Counted from the first letter of the stretch, positions 52,537-62,825 are shown. The stretch: DNA of 64,000 nucleotides from Leptotrichia sp. oral taxon 218 (GCF_018128225.1 NZ_CP072377.1:2046001-2110000); one strand, 5' to 3'. The notes: generated from the letters alone by a model not told the origin. Numbers and translations are program-made.

Positions 52537-55185
52537 ATGATATTAAATAAAAAAAAAGTAAAAAGATTGGTTATATTTCTTTTTTATGATAAAGAAGGTA
52601 TAGTTGACAATTATATTCCAACTTTTTTTGAAGGATTAAAAGAATTCTACGATAAACTTTGCTTTGTAGCAAATGGGAAATTACAAGAAGAGGGAAGAAA
52701 AAAAGTAGAAAAATATGTAACAGATTTTATAGTTAGAGAAAATAAAGGATTTGATGTATGGGGCTACAAAGAAGGTTTAGAATTTTATGGTTGGGAAGAA
52801 TTAGAGAATTATGATGAAATAATTTTGATGAATTATACAATTTTTGGACCAATATATCCATTTTCTGAAATGTTTGAGAAAATGAATAAAAAAGATTTGG
52901 ATTTTTGGGGAATAACAAAACATCATGAAGTAGATTTCGATGTTTTTGAAACATGTAAATATGGATATATACCAGAACATATACAATCAAGTTTTTTAGT
53001 TATTAGAAATTCTTTGTTAAAGACAAAAGATTATCAAGATATGTGGGAAAATATGCCAATGATAAATTCTTATGCTGAATCAGTAGGATTATATGAGGCT
53101 ATTTTTACAAAAGAATTTAATGAAAAAGGCTACAAATCTGATGTTTATATTGATACAACTGATTTAGAAGGATATACAAGATATCCTTTGATGATGATGT
53201 CAGATGAATTGATAATAAATAGAAGATGTCCAATAATAAAGTTAAAATCTTTTTCACAAAATTATATGGATATATTAACAGATACATTTGGTTATTGTAC
53301 TTTAGATTCATATAATTTTATAGAAAAGAAAACGGATTATAATACAGATTTAATATGGGAAAATATATTAAGAACTTCAAATATGGCTTCTATAAAAAGA
53401 TTAATGCATTTAAATTATATACTACCAACCGAATATAAAAAGAATAAAATAGATATTAGTGATGATAAGATATTATTAATTTTTAATATATATTTTGAGG
53501 ATTTAATAGATGAAGCTATAAGATATATGAAATCAATGCCTCTGAATTCTGATATATTAATAACAATTTCGAAAAAAGAATTAAAAGAGATATTGAAAGA
53601 AAAAATAAAAGAGTTACCATATAAAAATATAGAAATAAAAATAATAGAGAATCGTGGAAGAGATGTATCGTCATTTTTAGTTGGTGCTAAAGATAGAGTT
53701 ATGAATTATGATTATGTTTGTTTTATGCATGATAAAAAAGATTATGAACAAATAGAACTTCTACAATCTTTTTCTTTTAGACACAGATGCTATGAAGGTA
53801 ATTTATCAAGTAAAGAATATGTCATGAATATATTAGAGGTATTTAAAAAGAACAAAAGATTAGGAATATTAATGCCACCACCACCAAATCATGGAAATTA
53901 TTTTCACATGATAGGAAATGAATGGGAAAATAATTTAAAGGAAACAGAAGCATTAGCAAAAAAATTAGGATTAAAAGTTCCTATATATTGGAGAGAAGAG
54001 CCAATAAGTCCATTAGGAACAATGTTTTGGTTTAGACCAAAAGCAATGAAAAAATTATTTGATTATGATTGGAAATATGAAGATATCTCAAGAATTGCTA
54101 ATCTAAAAAACGGAATCCCGATGAAAGTGATAGAACGCGTATATGGTTTTGTTGTTCAAGATGCTGGATATTATGGAGCTTGGATAATGACAGAAAATAT
54201 GGCAAGAATAGAGTTGACAAATTTAAATTATTCAATCAGAGAAATAAATCAATCTATATTTATGAAAAATTTTACAACAAGTTTATATGGAGTTATTACA
54301 GTTATTAATGATTATCAAAATAAATTATTTTCTAAGACTAATTTTTTTAATAAAAATGTTGAAAAAATAGAAGAAGAAAATAAAGAAAATTTAGAAAAAG
54401 ATTTAAATTTTAAAGTTAAAGAAAATTTAGAGATTAGTAAAGAGAAAATAATAGTTTTAGAAAATGTTTCTATGGAATTTAAAATAACAAAAGAGAGAAT
54501 ATTTTCATTAAAAGAATTTTTTATAAATTTTTTAAAAAATAATTTAATATTTGAAAAGTTTAAAGCTTTAGATGAGATAAATTTAGAGATTTTTAAAGGC
54601 GATGTAATTGGAATAATAGGAGATAATGGTTCGGGAAAAAGTACTTTGCTTAAAGTAATATCTGGAATTATAAATCCTTCAAAAGGTAAAGTTACTGTTA
54701 AAGGTGCAATTTCACCATTAATAGAATTAGGAGCTGGTTTTGATGCGGAACTTTCGGGACGTGAAAATATATTTTTAAATGGTTATATTTTAGGATACAG
54801 TAAAAAAATTTTAGAGGAAAAAATAGATGAAATTATAGAATTTTCAGAATTAAAAGAATTTATAGATACACCACTTAAAAATTATTCGTCTGGAATGGTA
54901 GCTAGATTAGGATTTTCAATTGCAACAATAGTAGAACCAGAAATTTTAATTGTTGATGAAATTCTTTCGGTAGGTGATATAAAATTTCAGAAAAAAAGTG
55001 AAAAAAGGATAAAAGATCTTATGAAAAAAGGTTCTACTGTAATTTTTGTCTCACATTCAATAGACCAAATAGAGCAAATATGTGATAGAGTTATTTGGTT
55101 AGAAAAAGGAAAAATAAAAAAAATAGGTAAATCAGAAGAAATATGTCAAGAATATAGAGATAATTCATTTTCAGGAGGTAAATAG
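52537..55185 (+). CDS. Fusion: RgpF-like rhamnan glycosyltransferase + Wzt-like ABC ATPase
   Basis: The 882-residue protein has two parts. Residues about 1-600 match the RgpF family (rhamnan synthesis protein F), with NRGRDVSSFLVGAKD near 375 and SPLGTMFWFRPKAMKKLFDYDW near 490. A Lys/Glu-rich linker leads to an ABC ATPase domain (about 645-882): Walker A GDNGSGKST near 695, a Wzt-type GAISPLIELGAGFDAELSGREN stretch starting near 723, signature NYSSGMVARLG, Walker B LIVDEILSVGD and H-loop FVSHS. The C-terminal glycan-recognition domain of classical Wzt is absent. There is no frameshift at the junction, so the fusion looks real. Confidence 0.9.
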   Translation: MILNKKKVKRLVIFLFYDKEGIVDNYIPTFFEGLKEFYDKLCFVANGKLQEEGRKKVEKYVTDFIVRENKGFDVWGYKEGLEFYGWEELENYDEIILMNYTIFGPIYPFSEMFEKMNKKDLDFWGITKHHEVDFDVFETCKYGYIPEHIQSSFLVIRNSLLKTKDYQDMWENMPMINSYAESVGLYEAIFTKEFNEKGYKSDVYIDTTDLEGYTRYPLMMMSDELIINRRCPIIKLKSFSQNYMDILTDTFGYCTLDSYNFIEKKTDYNTDLIWENILRTSNMASIKRLMHLNYILPTEYKKNKIDISDDKILLIFNIYFEDLIDEAIRYMKSMPLNSDILITISKKELKEILKEKIKELPYKNIEIKIIENRGRDVSSFLVGAKDRVMNYDYVCFMHDKKDYEQIELLQSFSFRHRCYEGNLSSKEYVMNILEVFKKNKRLGILMPPPPNHGNYFHMIGNEWENNLKETEALAKKLGLKVPIYWREEPISPLGTMFWFRPKAMKKLFDYDWKYEDISRIANLKNGIPMKVIERVYGFVVQDAGYYGAWIMTENMARIELTNLNYSIREINQSIFMKNFTTSLYGVITVINDYQNKLFSKTNFFNKNVEKIEEENKENLEKDLNFKVKENLEISKEKIIVLENVSMEFKITKERIFSLKEFFINFLKNNLIFEKFKALDEINLEIFKGDVIGIIGDNGSGKSTLLKVISGIINPSKGKVTVKGAISPLIELGAGFDAELSGRENIFLNGYILGYSKKILEEKIDEIIEFSELKEFIDTPLKNYSSGMVARLGFSIATIVEPEILIVDEILSVGDIKFQKKSEKRIKDLMKKGSTVIFVSHSIDQIEQICDRVIWLEKGKIKKIGKSEEICQEYRDNSFSGGK

Positions 55186-56760
55186 ATGAATAAGCAAATA
55201 TTAGTTACAGGAGCAAATGGATATATAGGAAAACATGTAGTAGAATGGTTACTTAATAATAATTATGATGTTTTAGCTACGGATATTTGTTTAGACAGAG
55301 TTGATGATAGAGCTCAAAAAAAAATTATAAACATATTTGAAAATTCAGAAGATTTTTCAGAAGTATTTAAAAATGTAGGTGTGTGTATTCACTTAGCATG
55401 GAGAAATGGATTTGTACATAATTCACTTACACATCTTCAGGATATACCGAAGCATTATGAATTTTTGAAAAAAATGAGTAACATTGGGATAAAGAATATA
55501 AATGTTATAGGAACAATGCATGAAATAGGATATTGGGAAGGTGAAATAACAGAGGAAACGCCAACAAATCCTATTTCACTTTATGGAATAGCTAAAAATT
55601 CTTTAAGACAATCTTTAATGATTTTGGAGAAAAATGAAAATATAGATTTAAAGTGGTTAAGAGTATACTATATTCAAGGAGATGACAAAAATAATAAGTC
55701 AATTTTTGCAAAAATTTTACAAAAAGAAAATGAAAAAGCGGATAAATTTCCATTCTCTACAGGTAAGAATAAATACGACTTTATAAGTGTATATGAATTA
55801 GCAGAAATGATTTCAAAAGCCTCTTTGCAAACAGAGATAAAGGGTATTATAAATTGTTGTTCTGGGAATCCAATTAGCTTAAAAGAAAAAGTTGAAAATT
55901 TTTTGAGAGAAAATAATTTAAAAATAAAACTTGAATATGGTGCATTTCCTGATAGAGAATATGATTCGCCAGCTATATGGGGAAATAATGCTGCAATATT
56001 AAAGATATTAAATAAGTAGACATCTGAAAGGAGAAAAATGATATTAGATAAAAATAAAATAAAAAGAGTCATAATTTTTCTTTTTTATGACAAGGATGGT
56101 ATTGTAGACAATTATATACCAACTTTATTTGATGGACTTCAGGGTTTCTATGATAAATTATGCTTTGTAGCAAATGGTAAATTACAGGAAGAAGGAAGAA
56201 AAAAAGTAGAAAAATATGTAACAGATTTTATAGTTAGAGAAAATAAAGGATTTGATGTATGGGGCTACAAAGAAGGTTTAGAATTTTATGGTTGGGAAGA
56301 ATTAGAGAATTATGATGAAATAATTTTGATGAATTATACAATTTTTGGACCAATATATCCATTTTCTGAAATGTTTGAGAAAATGAACAAAAAAGATTTG
56401 GATTTTTGGGGAATAACAAAACATCATAAAGTAGATGAAGACATTTTTGAAACATGCAAATATGGATATATACCAGAACATATACAATCAAGTTTTTTAG
56501 TTATTAGAAATTCTTTGTTAAAGACAAAAGATTATCAAGATATGTGGGAAAATATGCCAATGATAAATTCTTATGCTGAATCAGTAGGATTATATGAGGT
56601 GATATTTACTAAAGAATTTAATGAGAAAGGATATAAATCAGCAGTCTATATAGATACTACTGATTTAGAAGGATATACAAGATATCCTTTGATGATGATG
56701 TCAGATGAATTGATAATAAATAGAAGATGTCCAATAATAAAGTTAAAATCTTTTTCACAA
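52693..56760 (+). repeat. Direct repeat blocks between the two RgpF genes
   Basis: Bases 52693-53100 match 56194-56601 with only a handful of differences, as do 53160-53260 and 56661-56760. The offset is a constant 3501 bases. Further identical patches occur near 53630/57130 and 54001/57502. Unlike blocks lie between. The span given runs from the first block to the last main block; only the listed ranges are repeats. Confidence 0.85.
55186..56019 (+). CDS. NAD-dependent epimerase/dehydratase family protein
   Basis: The 277-residue short-chain dehydrogenase-type protein has a GANGYIG dinucleotide motif (residues 9-15) and YGIAK (YxxxK) near 143-147. It probably modifies a nucleotide-sugar for the polysaccharide, for example a 4-ketoreductase. 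It lies between two RgpF paralogues; the exact sugar is unknown. Its ATG immediately follows the fusion gene. Confidence 0.85.
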   Translation: MNKQILVTGANGYIGKHVVEWLLNNNYDVLATDICLDRVDDRAQKKIINIFENSEDFSEVFKNVGVCIHLAWRNGFVHNSLTHLQDIPKHYEFLKKMSNIGIKNINVIGTMHEIGYWEGEITEETPTNPISLYGIAKNSLRQSLMILEKNENIDLKWLRVYYIQGDDKNNKSIFAKILQKENEKADKFPFSTGKNKYDFISVYELAEMISKASLQTEIKGIINCCSGNPISLKEKVENFLRENNLKIKLEYGAFPDREYDSPAIWGNNAAILKILNK

Positions 56761-57918
56761 AGATATTACGATATTTTGAACGATACTATAGGAAAATGTA
56801 CTTTAAGTTCATATGAATTTATAAAAGAAAAAACTGAATATGATGAAAATCTAATATGGGAAAATATATTGAGAACTTCAAGTATGTCAGATATAAAAAG
56901 ATTAATGCATTTAAACTATATTTTACCTACAGATTATAAACTCAAAGAAAATGATTTGTCGAATGATAAGTTATTATTAATCTTTCATATATATTTTGAA
57001 GATTTGATAGATGAATCTATAAGATATATGAAGTCAATGCCAGTAAATTCAGATATATTAATAACATTACCTAAAAAAGAATTAAAAAGTGTATTAGAAG
57101 AAAAGATAAAAGAATTACCATATAAAAATATAGAAATAAAAATAATAGAGAATCGTGGAAGGGATGTATCGTCATTTTTAGTTGGTGCTAAAGATAGAGT
57201 TATGAATTATGATTATGTATGTTTTATGCATGATAAAAAGACGGCGCAATTAAAACCTTATTGTGTAGGAAAAGATTTTAGATACAAATGTTATGAGGGA
57301 AATTTATCAAGTAAGTCATATGTAGAAAATATACTAAATCTATTTAAGGAAAATGAAAAATTAGGAATATTGATGCCGCCACCGCCAAATCACAGTAATT
57401 TTTATCATACATTAGGGAATGAGTGGGCCTCAAACTTGGAAAATACAAAAAAATTATCAGAAAAATTAAAATTGAAAACAAAGGTACATTGGGCAGATGA
57501 ACCAATAAGTCCATTAGGAACAATGTTTTGGTTTAGACCAAAAGCAATGGAAAAATTGTTTGATTATGATTGGGAATATGAAGATTTTCCAAAAGAACCA
57601 AATGAAAATGATGGTACAATATTACATGCTGTAGAAAGAATATATGGATATGTAGTTCAAGATGCAGGGTATTATGGAGCTTGGGTAATGACAGAAAAAT
57701 TAGCTAGAGTTGAGTTAACAAATTTATATTTTGCTTCAAGTGAAATAAATAAAGCATTGTTTAGAAAAAGATATAGTACAAGTCTTTATGGAATAGTGGA
57801 GATAATTTCAAATTCAAAAGGAAGTTTAACATATAAATTTAGATTAGCATTAAAAAAAATTCTTCCTAAATTTATATGGAATAAATTAAAAAAAATCTAT
57901 TTATTTTTGAAAGGATAA
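56038..57918 (+). CDS. RgpF-like rhamnan synthesis glycosyltransferase, second copy
   Basis: The 626-residue protein is close to the N-terminal part of the fusion protein throughout, with long blocks identical at DNA level and more diverged stretches between. It shares NRGRDVSSFLVGAKD and SPLGTMFWFRPKAM. It has no ABC domain; the C-terminus is a basic region (YKFRLALKKILPKFIWNKL). It may add or modify rhamnose side chains. The acceptor is unknown. Confidence 0.88.
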   Translation: MILDKNKIKRVIIFLFYDKDGIVDNYIPTLFDGLQGFYDKLCFVANGKLQEEGRKKVEKYVTDFIVRENKGFDVWGYKEGLEFYGWEELENYDEIILMNYTIFGPIYPFSEMFEKMNKKDLDFWGITKHHKVDEDIFETCKYGYIPEHIQSSFLVIRNSLLKTKDYQDMWENMPMINSYAESVGLYEVIFTKEFNEKGYKSAVYIDTTDLEGYTRYPLMMMSDELIINRRCPIIKLKSFSQRYYDILNDTIGKCTLSSYEFIKEKTEYDENLIWENILRTSSMSDIKRLMHLNYILPTDYKLKENDLSNDKLLLIFHIYFEDLIDESIRYMKSMPVNSDILITLPKKELKSVLEEKIKELPYKNIEIKIIENRGRDVSSFLVGAKDRVMNYDYVCFMHDKKTAQLKPYCVGKDFRYKCYEGNLSSKSYVENILNLFKENEKLGILMPPPPNHSNFYHTLGNEWASNLENTKKLSEKLKLKTKVHWADEPISPLGTMFWFRPKAMEKLFDYDWEYEDFPKEPNENDGTILHAVERIYGYVVQDAGYYGAWVMTEKLARVELTNLYFASSEINKALFRKRYSTSLYGIVEIISNSKGSLTYKFRLALKKILPKFIWNKLKKIYLFLKG

Positions 57919-57922
57919 GAAA

Positions 57923-58422
57923 ATGCTACAAAAAAATATCAATAAATATATATATCTGACATTTTTATTTTCAATTGTTGTTTCTCTTTTTTTGCCACAG
58001 TGTACTATGAATCAATTTATAAGATAAAAAAAATTAATATAAAAAATATCAAAGTTTTAGATTTAAAATCAGAAAATAAAAAATTTCCTTATTATATTGA
58101 TAAAGTTGAAAAACATAATAAAAAAATATTTATAGAAGGGTGGATATTAAAAAAAGGAGAAGATAATATTTATATTAACAGAGTACTTGTCTTAAAAGAT
58201 AGTCAAGGAAATTATTATAAATTATTTACTAAATCAACTATAAGGAGAGAAATAAGTGCATGGTTTAAAAATGAACATAATTATGATAGAACAGGTATTA
58301 TTTCTACAATAAAAATAAATAAAAATATAAAATATCCATTGGATATTTATTTTCTGATACAAGATAATAATGAAAAAATATTAATAAATACAAATTATAG
58401 AATAGAAGGAGAGAATAAATGA
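57923..58422 (+). pseudogene. Membrane-anchored hypothetical protein with an apparent frameshift in a T7 tract
   Basis: ATG 57923 has a good site (GAAAGGATAAG) and opens a frame with a membrane helix (YIYLTFLFSIVVSLF) that stops after 34 codons. The rest of the protein (140 residues, GTG 58000 to 58422) is in another frame and has no ribosome-binding site. Adding one T to the T run at 57987-57993 joins both into a 166-residue protein (SLFFATVYYESIYKIKK). The stop overlaps the next gene by four bases, as expected if this frame is translated. It could be a sequencing error, a phase-variable gene or a true break. The function is unknown. Confidence 0.65.
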
Positions 58423-59864
58423 TTATAAAACTAAAAAATTTTTTTGAAGAAAATAAAATTTATATAATTTTTTCATTAATTATTGGAATATTTATTTTTA
58501 AATATCAATATTCCTTAGCAGACGATATAAAATATAAAACAATGTTTGAAGAGTTAGGGAGATTAGGATTTATAAAATCTGAATATTTTCACTGGTCGGG
58601 AAGATTATCTGTTTTTATAGTAAAAGCAATTTTTAAATATAATCTTTTAGCATGGAAAATAGAAAATATAATTTTATCTTTTTTATTTTTGAAGGGATTA
58701 TCTTATTATTATATTCCTTTTTTAGAAAAAAAAGATAAAATAAAAATGGATAAAATTATATTAACAGTGATGTTTTTTATATATCCTTATACAATAACTT
58801 CAACATTTGTATGGATGGCAGGGAACTATCATTATATTTGGCCTATTACGGGATTTATCTACGCAATGATTCCTTTTTATTATATTTTATTTGTTTCAAA
58901 TAAGTATGAATTTTCTAAAATGAAATGGATTATTTTTTATTTATCAACTTTTATGACTGCTTATGTGGAACAAACTTTTTTTGCTATGTTTATTATAGCT
59001 AGTATTGCTTTGTTTATAATTTTAAGAAATAAAAAAATAAAAGAGAAAAAATTTTTTTTATTATATTATATTTTTTTTATTATTAATGCAGTTATCTCGA
59101 GATTAACTCCTGGATTTAAAGAAAGGGTTAGAACAGAACTTATGTGGTATCAAAATTATGAGAATATGCCATTTGGATATAGAATATATGAAGTTATTAA
59201 TTTAGTGAATAAACACATTATATCAGGTTCTAATTTATTATTTTTTGTATTAGTTATTTTATTAAGTTTAATAGTTTACAAAAGATATAAAAAGAGGTTT
59301 AAAATACTTTATATTCCTTTTTTTTACATGGTGTTAAATCTGTTTCCTGTTAGTTTATTAGATAACAATGTAATGCTTTGGTATTTTAATTTTGAAAATT
59401 TTTTTAATCCTTCGAGAACAAATCAAACTTTATTTATAAGAAATGGCTTAGAAAAAATTCTTTTTGATGTTATGTATCCAATAAGAGAAATTAAAATTGG
59501 ACGAATTGACTATTTACCATCAGTATTAACTTATATAATGATTATATTTGTTTCTTTTATAATCTTAATTTCGTTCAAAAATATAAAAAAAGGTATTTTA
59601 AATTTTGGAATTTATTGGGTTGGTATTGGAACAGTTTACATAATGTGTTTTTCTCCAACAATTTATGCAAGTGGAAGTAGAATTTTTTTATTAATGAATG
59701 TCTTATTTATTTTTATAATTTCTCAATTATATGTAGAATTGAATAAAGAATACAGGATAGAAGAAAATAGAGCATTTAGAATAGGAAAATCTGTATTCTC
59801 TTGTATATCATTATTAATATTATTTTCATATACAATATATTTATTGCAGTCAGTTAGTAATTAG
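58419..59864 (+). CDS. Polytopic membrane protein of the polysaccharide locus, unknown function
   Basis: The 481-residue protein has about ten to twelve hydrophobic segments. The early ADDIKYKTMFEELGRLGFIKSEYFHWSGR region and WMAGNYHYIWPI recall DUF6056-like or GtrII-type membrane proteins in O-antigen loci, which are thought to be glycosyltransferases using lipid-linked sugars. It starts inside the stop codon of the preceding gene. It might cooperate with the GT2 at 60930, a GtrB-like enzyme, but this is inference. Confidence 0.72.
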   Translation: MIIKLKNFFEENKIYIIFSLIIGIFIFKYQYSLADDIKYKTMFEELGRLGFIKSEYFHWSGRLSVFIVKAIFKYNLLAWKIENIILSFLFLKGLSYYYIPFLEKKDKIKMDKIILTVMFFIYPYTITSTFVWMAGNYHYIWPITGFIYAMIPFYYILFVSNKYEFSKMKWIIFYLSTFMTAYVEQTFFAMFIIASIALFIILRNKKIKEKKFFLLYYIFFIINAVISRLTPGFKERVRTELMWYQNYENMPFGYRIYEVINLVNKHIISGSNLLFFVLVILLSLIVYKRYKKRFKILYIPFFYMVLNLFPVSLLDNNVMLWYFNFENFFNPSRTNQTLFIRNGLEKILFDVMYPIREIKIGRIDYLPSVLTYIMIIFVSFIILISFKNIKKGILNFGIYWVGIGTVYIMCFSPTIYASGSRIFLLMNVLFIFIISQLYVELNKEYRIEENRAFRIGKSVFSCISLLILFSYTIYLLQSVSN

Positions 59865-59875
59865 AGAGGATTAAA

Positions 59876-60967
59876 ATGAAAAAATTTAAGATTTTAGAAA
59901 GTTTTAGATTTATTGCAGCTTCAATAGTGGCTTTTGGACATTTCTATGATATTTTATTAAAAATTCCATCTCCAGCAGGAAACGCTGTTGATTTCTTTTT
60001 TGTGTTGAGTTCATTTATTTGGACGATAAAACTAAAAGATAATGACAGTATAGAGTCGTCTAAAATATTAAAAAAAGTATTTTTAGGGAGGTTCATAAGA
60101 TTACTATTACCTTATGTAGTTTTACTTTTAATATGGAATATAGTATATTTTTTAGTATTAAAAGGGAGATTATATTCTTTTTATGACTTTTTTGTTGATA
60201 TTTTTTTATTACAAACTTTAGGTTTGAGAAAAAATATATTTCAAGGATCTATTTTAGGAATTGCTTGGACTTTAGGCTTGGAGTTATATATAGGAACAAT
60301 TTTATTTACTTTAATATATTTTTGGAATAAAAAATATAAAGAGATGTTATTTTTTATATTTATAGTTATAATGATAATTTCACAAAGTTTGATGTTGCAT
60401 TTTTCTGATAAAGCTCAGGGTTATTTTTCTTTAGTACTAAATTCAATCCCTATAGGAGTTTTTAGAATATTGTATTCATATAGTATTGGTGGATTAGCAG
60501 GATTGTATTATAAAAAATATAAAATTAATTTTAAGAAAAATAAATTTTTAAAATATTCCCTATTGGAGATATTAATTGTTTTATTCATCTATTTATTATA
60601 TGGAAGACCTGATTATAATCAAGATAATAATTTAATATTTTCAGTTGTAGCAGCGGTTTTAATAATAGTATTTACTTATGAGGGTGGAATTATTTCAAAA
60701 ATTTTAGAAAAAATATCAATATTAGGAACACTGGGATATTCGATATATTTAATTCATCCAATAGTTATGGATATAATGGGACATTTTAATAAAACTAATA
60801 GGGTATTTTATTATGTTTCAATATTAATAACATCAATATTATTTTACAATTTGGTTGAGAAAAAATTCATAAAATTAAAAAAAGATATAAATAATAAAAA
60901 TATTTATAAAAAAAATATGGAGAATAGAAATGAGAAGAATAACAATAATTGCACCAATGTACAATGA
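59876..60967 (+). CDS. Acyltransferase 3 family membrane protein (OafA-like)
   Basis: The 363-residue protein has about ten membrane segments and the family's early motif: ESFRFIAASIVAFGHFYD with the catalytic-type histidine (H22), then AVDFFFVLSSFIW. Such proteins O-acetylate glycans at the membrane. It ends in an Asn/Lys-rich tail that overlaps the next gene by 38 bases. Confidence 0.9.
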   Translation: MKKFKILESFRFIAASIVAFGHFYDILLKIPSPAGNAVDFFFVLSSFIWTIKLKDNDSIESSKILKKVFLGRFIRLLLPYVVLLLIWNIVYFLVLKGRLYSFYDFFVDIFLLQTLGLRKNIFQGSILGIAWTLGLELYIGTILFTLIYFWNKKYKEMLFFIFIVIMIISQSLMLHFSDKAQGYFSLVLNSIPIGVFRILYSYSIGGLAGLYYKKYKINFKKNKFLKYSLLEILIVLFIYLLYGRPDYNQDNNLIFSVVAAVLIIVFTYEGGIISKILEKISILGTLGYSIYLIHPIVMDIMGHFNKTNRVFYYVSILITSILFYNLVEKKFIKLKKDINNKNIYKKNMENRNEKNNNNCTNVQ

Positions 60968-61862
60968 AGAGAATTTAGTATCAGAATATTGTGAACGAGT
61001 TTTAAAAAACTTAAAACCACTAGAAATAGATTATACTACAGAAATTTTAATGATTAATGATGGTTCTAAAGATAGAACTTGGGAAAAAATGAGTGAAATG
61101 TATGAAAAATATTATCCTAAGTTAAGTATAATTAATTTATCAAGAAATTTTGGATTAGAAGGAGCTATAAATGCAGGATTAGAAAAAGCGAAAGGAGATA
61201 TTGTAATAGTTATGGATGCGGATTTACAAGATCCACCTTCCGTAATATTAGAATTAGTAAAAAAATATGAAAAAGGTTATGATGTCGTTGTAGCTAAAAG
61301 AAAAAAAAGAGAAAGTGACACATTTTTCAAAAAGTTCTCTGCAAATTTGTATTACAAAATTTCAGATAAACTATCTGGAAAGTTAAAACTAGAAAAAAAT
61401 GCTGCTAATTTTAGATTGCTTTCTAGAAAAGTGGTTGATGAATTAAATAAATTAGAAGAAAAAAATAAAGTATTTAGAGTAACCGTTCCATTTGTAGGGA
61501 TGAAAACAGCAGTAATAGAGTATAATAGGGATCAAAGATTTTCAGGAAAAACAAAATATAATTTATTTAGTATGATAAGATATGCATTAGACGGTATTAC
61601 AAGTATTTCTATAGAACCATTAAGAAAAATTTTTACAATATCTATTTTTTCATCAATAGTAACAGTACTTTTGTTAATTTTATCAATAATAAGTAAAGAA
61701 AAACTGTATATCTTAGGATTTATAATAGGATTTTTTTCAACAATGATATTAGTGAGTTTAACAATAATTGGTGAATATACGGGACAAATAATGATAGAAA
61801 GTAAAAGAAGACCAATTTCAATTATAGATGATTATAAAACACCGAATAATATTGAAGAATAG
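60930..61862 (+). CDS. Glycosyltransferase family 2, GtrB/DPM1-like
   Basis: The 310-residue protein has an N-terminal GT-A domain (TIIAPMYNEENLV, NDGSKDRTW, VMDADLQDPPSV with the DxD motif) and two C-terminal membrane helices (about 230-290), the layout of bactoprenol glucosyltransferases. It probably loads a sugar onto undecaprenyl phosphate for side-chain addition. It overlaps the preceding acyltransferase gene. Confidence 0.92.
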   Translation: MRRITIIAPMYNEENLVSEYCERVLKNLKPLEIDYTTEILMINDGSKDRTWEKMSEMYEKYYPKLSIINLSRNFGLEGAINAGLEKAKGDIVIVMDADLQDPPSVILELVKKYEKGYDVVVAKRKKRESDTFFKKFSANLYYKISDKLSGKLKLEKNAANFRLLSRKVVDELNKLEEKNKVFRVTVPFVGMKTAVIEYNRDQRFSGKTKYNLFSMIRYALDGITSISIEPLRKIFTISIFSSIVTVLLLILSIISKEKLYILGFIIGFFSTMILVSLTIIGEYTGQIMIESKRRPISIIDDYKTPNNIEE

Positions 61863-61874
61863 AAGGAGAATATT

Positions 61875-62816
61875 ATGAAATATGTAAGAGTTGGTAAATC
61901 AGGATTAAAAATTACCGAGATAACATTTGGAACAGCTTTAACAATAGGTACAGAATTTAATGAAGAAAAAAGAGTGGCAGAGTTAATTGATACTGCTTGG
62001 AATTTAGGAATAAGATCGTTTGATACTTCAAATAATTATGGAGAAGCAGAAACTTTATTAGGTAGAGCGTTAAGAAGATATAGAAGAGAAGAGTATGTAA
62101 TATCAACAAAAGGCTCTTGGCCTATAGGAGAAACCCCTTTTCATAGAGGACTTTCAAGAAAACATATTTTATGGGCAATAGAAGAATCATTAAAAAAGTT
62201 AAAATTAGATTATGTTGATTTATATTATGCACATAGGTATGATCCTGAAGTTTCAATGGAAGAGATAGTAAGGACATTTAATTATCTTATAAATATTGGA
62301 AAAATAAGATATTGGGCAACTTCTGAATGGCCGATAGAAGCATTAGAAGAATGTCATAAAGTATGTGATGAATTAAAATTAGAAAAGCCAATTTTAGAGC
62401 AAAGTATTTATTCTTATGCGATAACTAAAGTTGAAAAAAACGGAGTAAAAAAGTTTTGCGATGAAAAAGGAATTAGCATATTAGGTTTTTCACCATTGGC
62501 ACAAGGATTACTAACTGGAAAATACAGAAAAGGAATTCCAGAAAATTCTAGAATTGCTAAAAGAAAAAAAATAAATTATTCTAAAACATTAGATATTTAT
62601 AATCAGAATAAGGAACGAATAGATAAATATTTAGAAATTTGTGAAAAGTATAAAGTAAAAGCTCATTATGTTGCTATTCAATGGATGTTAAGAAAAAATA
62701 TTTTTCCTGTTATGGGAGCAAGTAGACCAGAACAATTAATTGATAATGTTAAGGGATTGGAAGCAAAAATACCAGAAGAATTATGGAAAGAATTAGATAA
62801 AATAAATGAAGAATAG
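61875..62816 (+). CDS. Aldo/keto reductase family protein
   Basis: The 313-residue protein has a TIM-barrel AKR pattern: FDTSNNYGEAETLLGRAL with catalytic Asp/Tyr, STKG, DLYYAHRYDPE, and a C-terminal PVMGASRPEQLIDNV cofactor-binding segment. It resembles the YghZ/Kv-beta branch. In this locus it may reduce a keto-sugar, but general detoxification cannot be excluded. Confidence 0.9.
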   Translation: MKYVRVGKSGLKITEITFGTALTIGTEFNEEKRVAELIDTAWNLGIRSFDTSNNYGEAETLLGRALRRYRREEYVISTKGSWPIGETPFHRGLSRKHILWAIEESLKKLKLDYVDLYYAHRYDPEVSMEEIVRTFNYLINIGKIRYWATSEWPIEALEECHKVCDELKLEKPILEQSIYSYAITKVEKNGVKKFCDEKGISILGFSPLAQGLLTGKYRKGIPENSRIAKRKKINYSKTLDIYNQNKERIDKYLEICEKYKVKAHYVAIQWMLRKNIFPVMGASRPEQLIDNVKGLEAKIPEELWKELDKINEE

Positions 62817-62825
62817 AGGTTAATT

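Noticed and set aside
58000-58422. Independent gene starting at GTG 58000
   Set aside because: No ribosome-binding site lies before the GTG, and a well-placed start with a membrane helix lies just upstream in another frame; a frameshift explains both.
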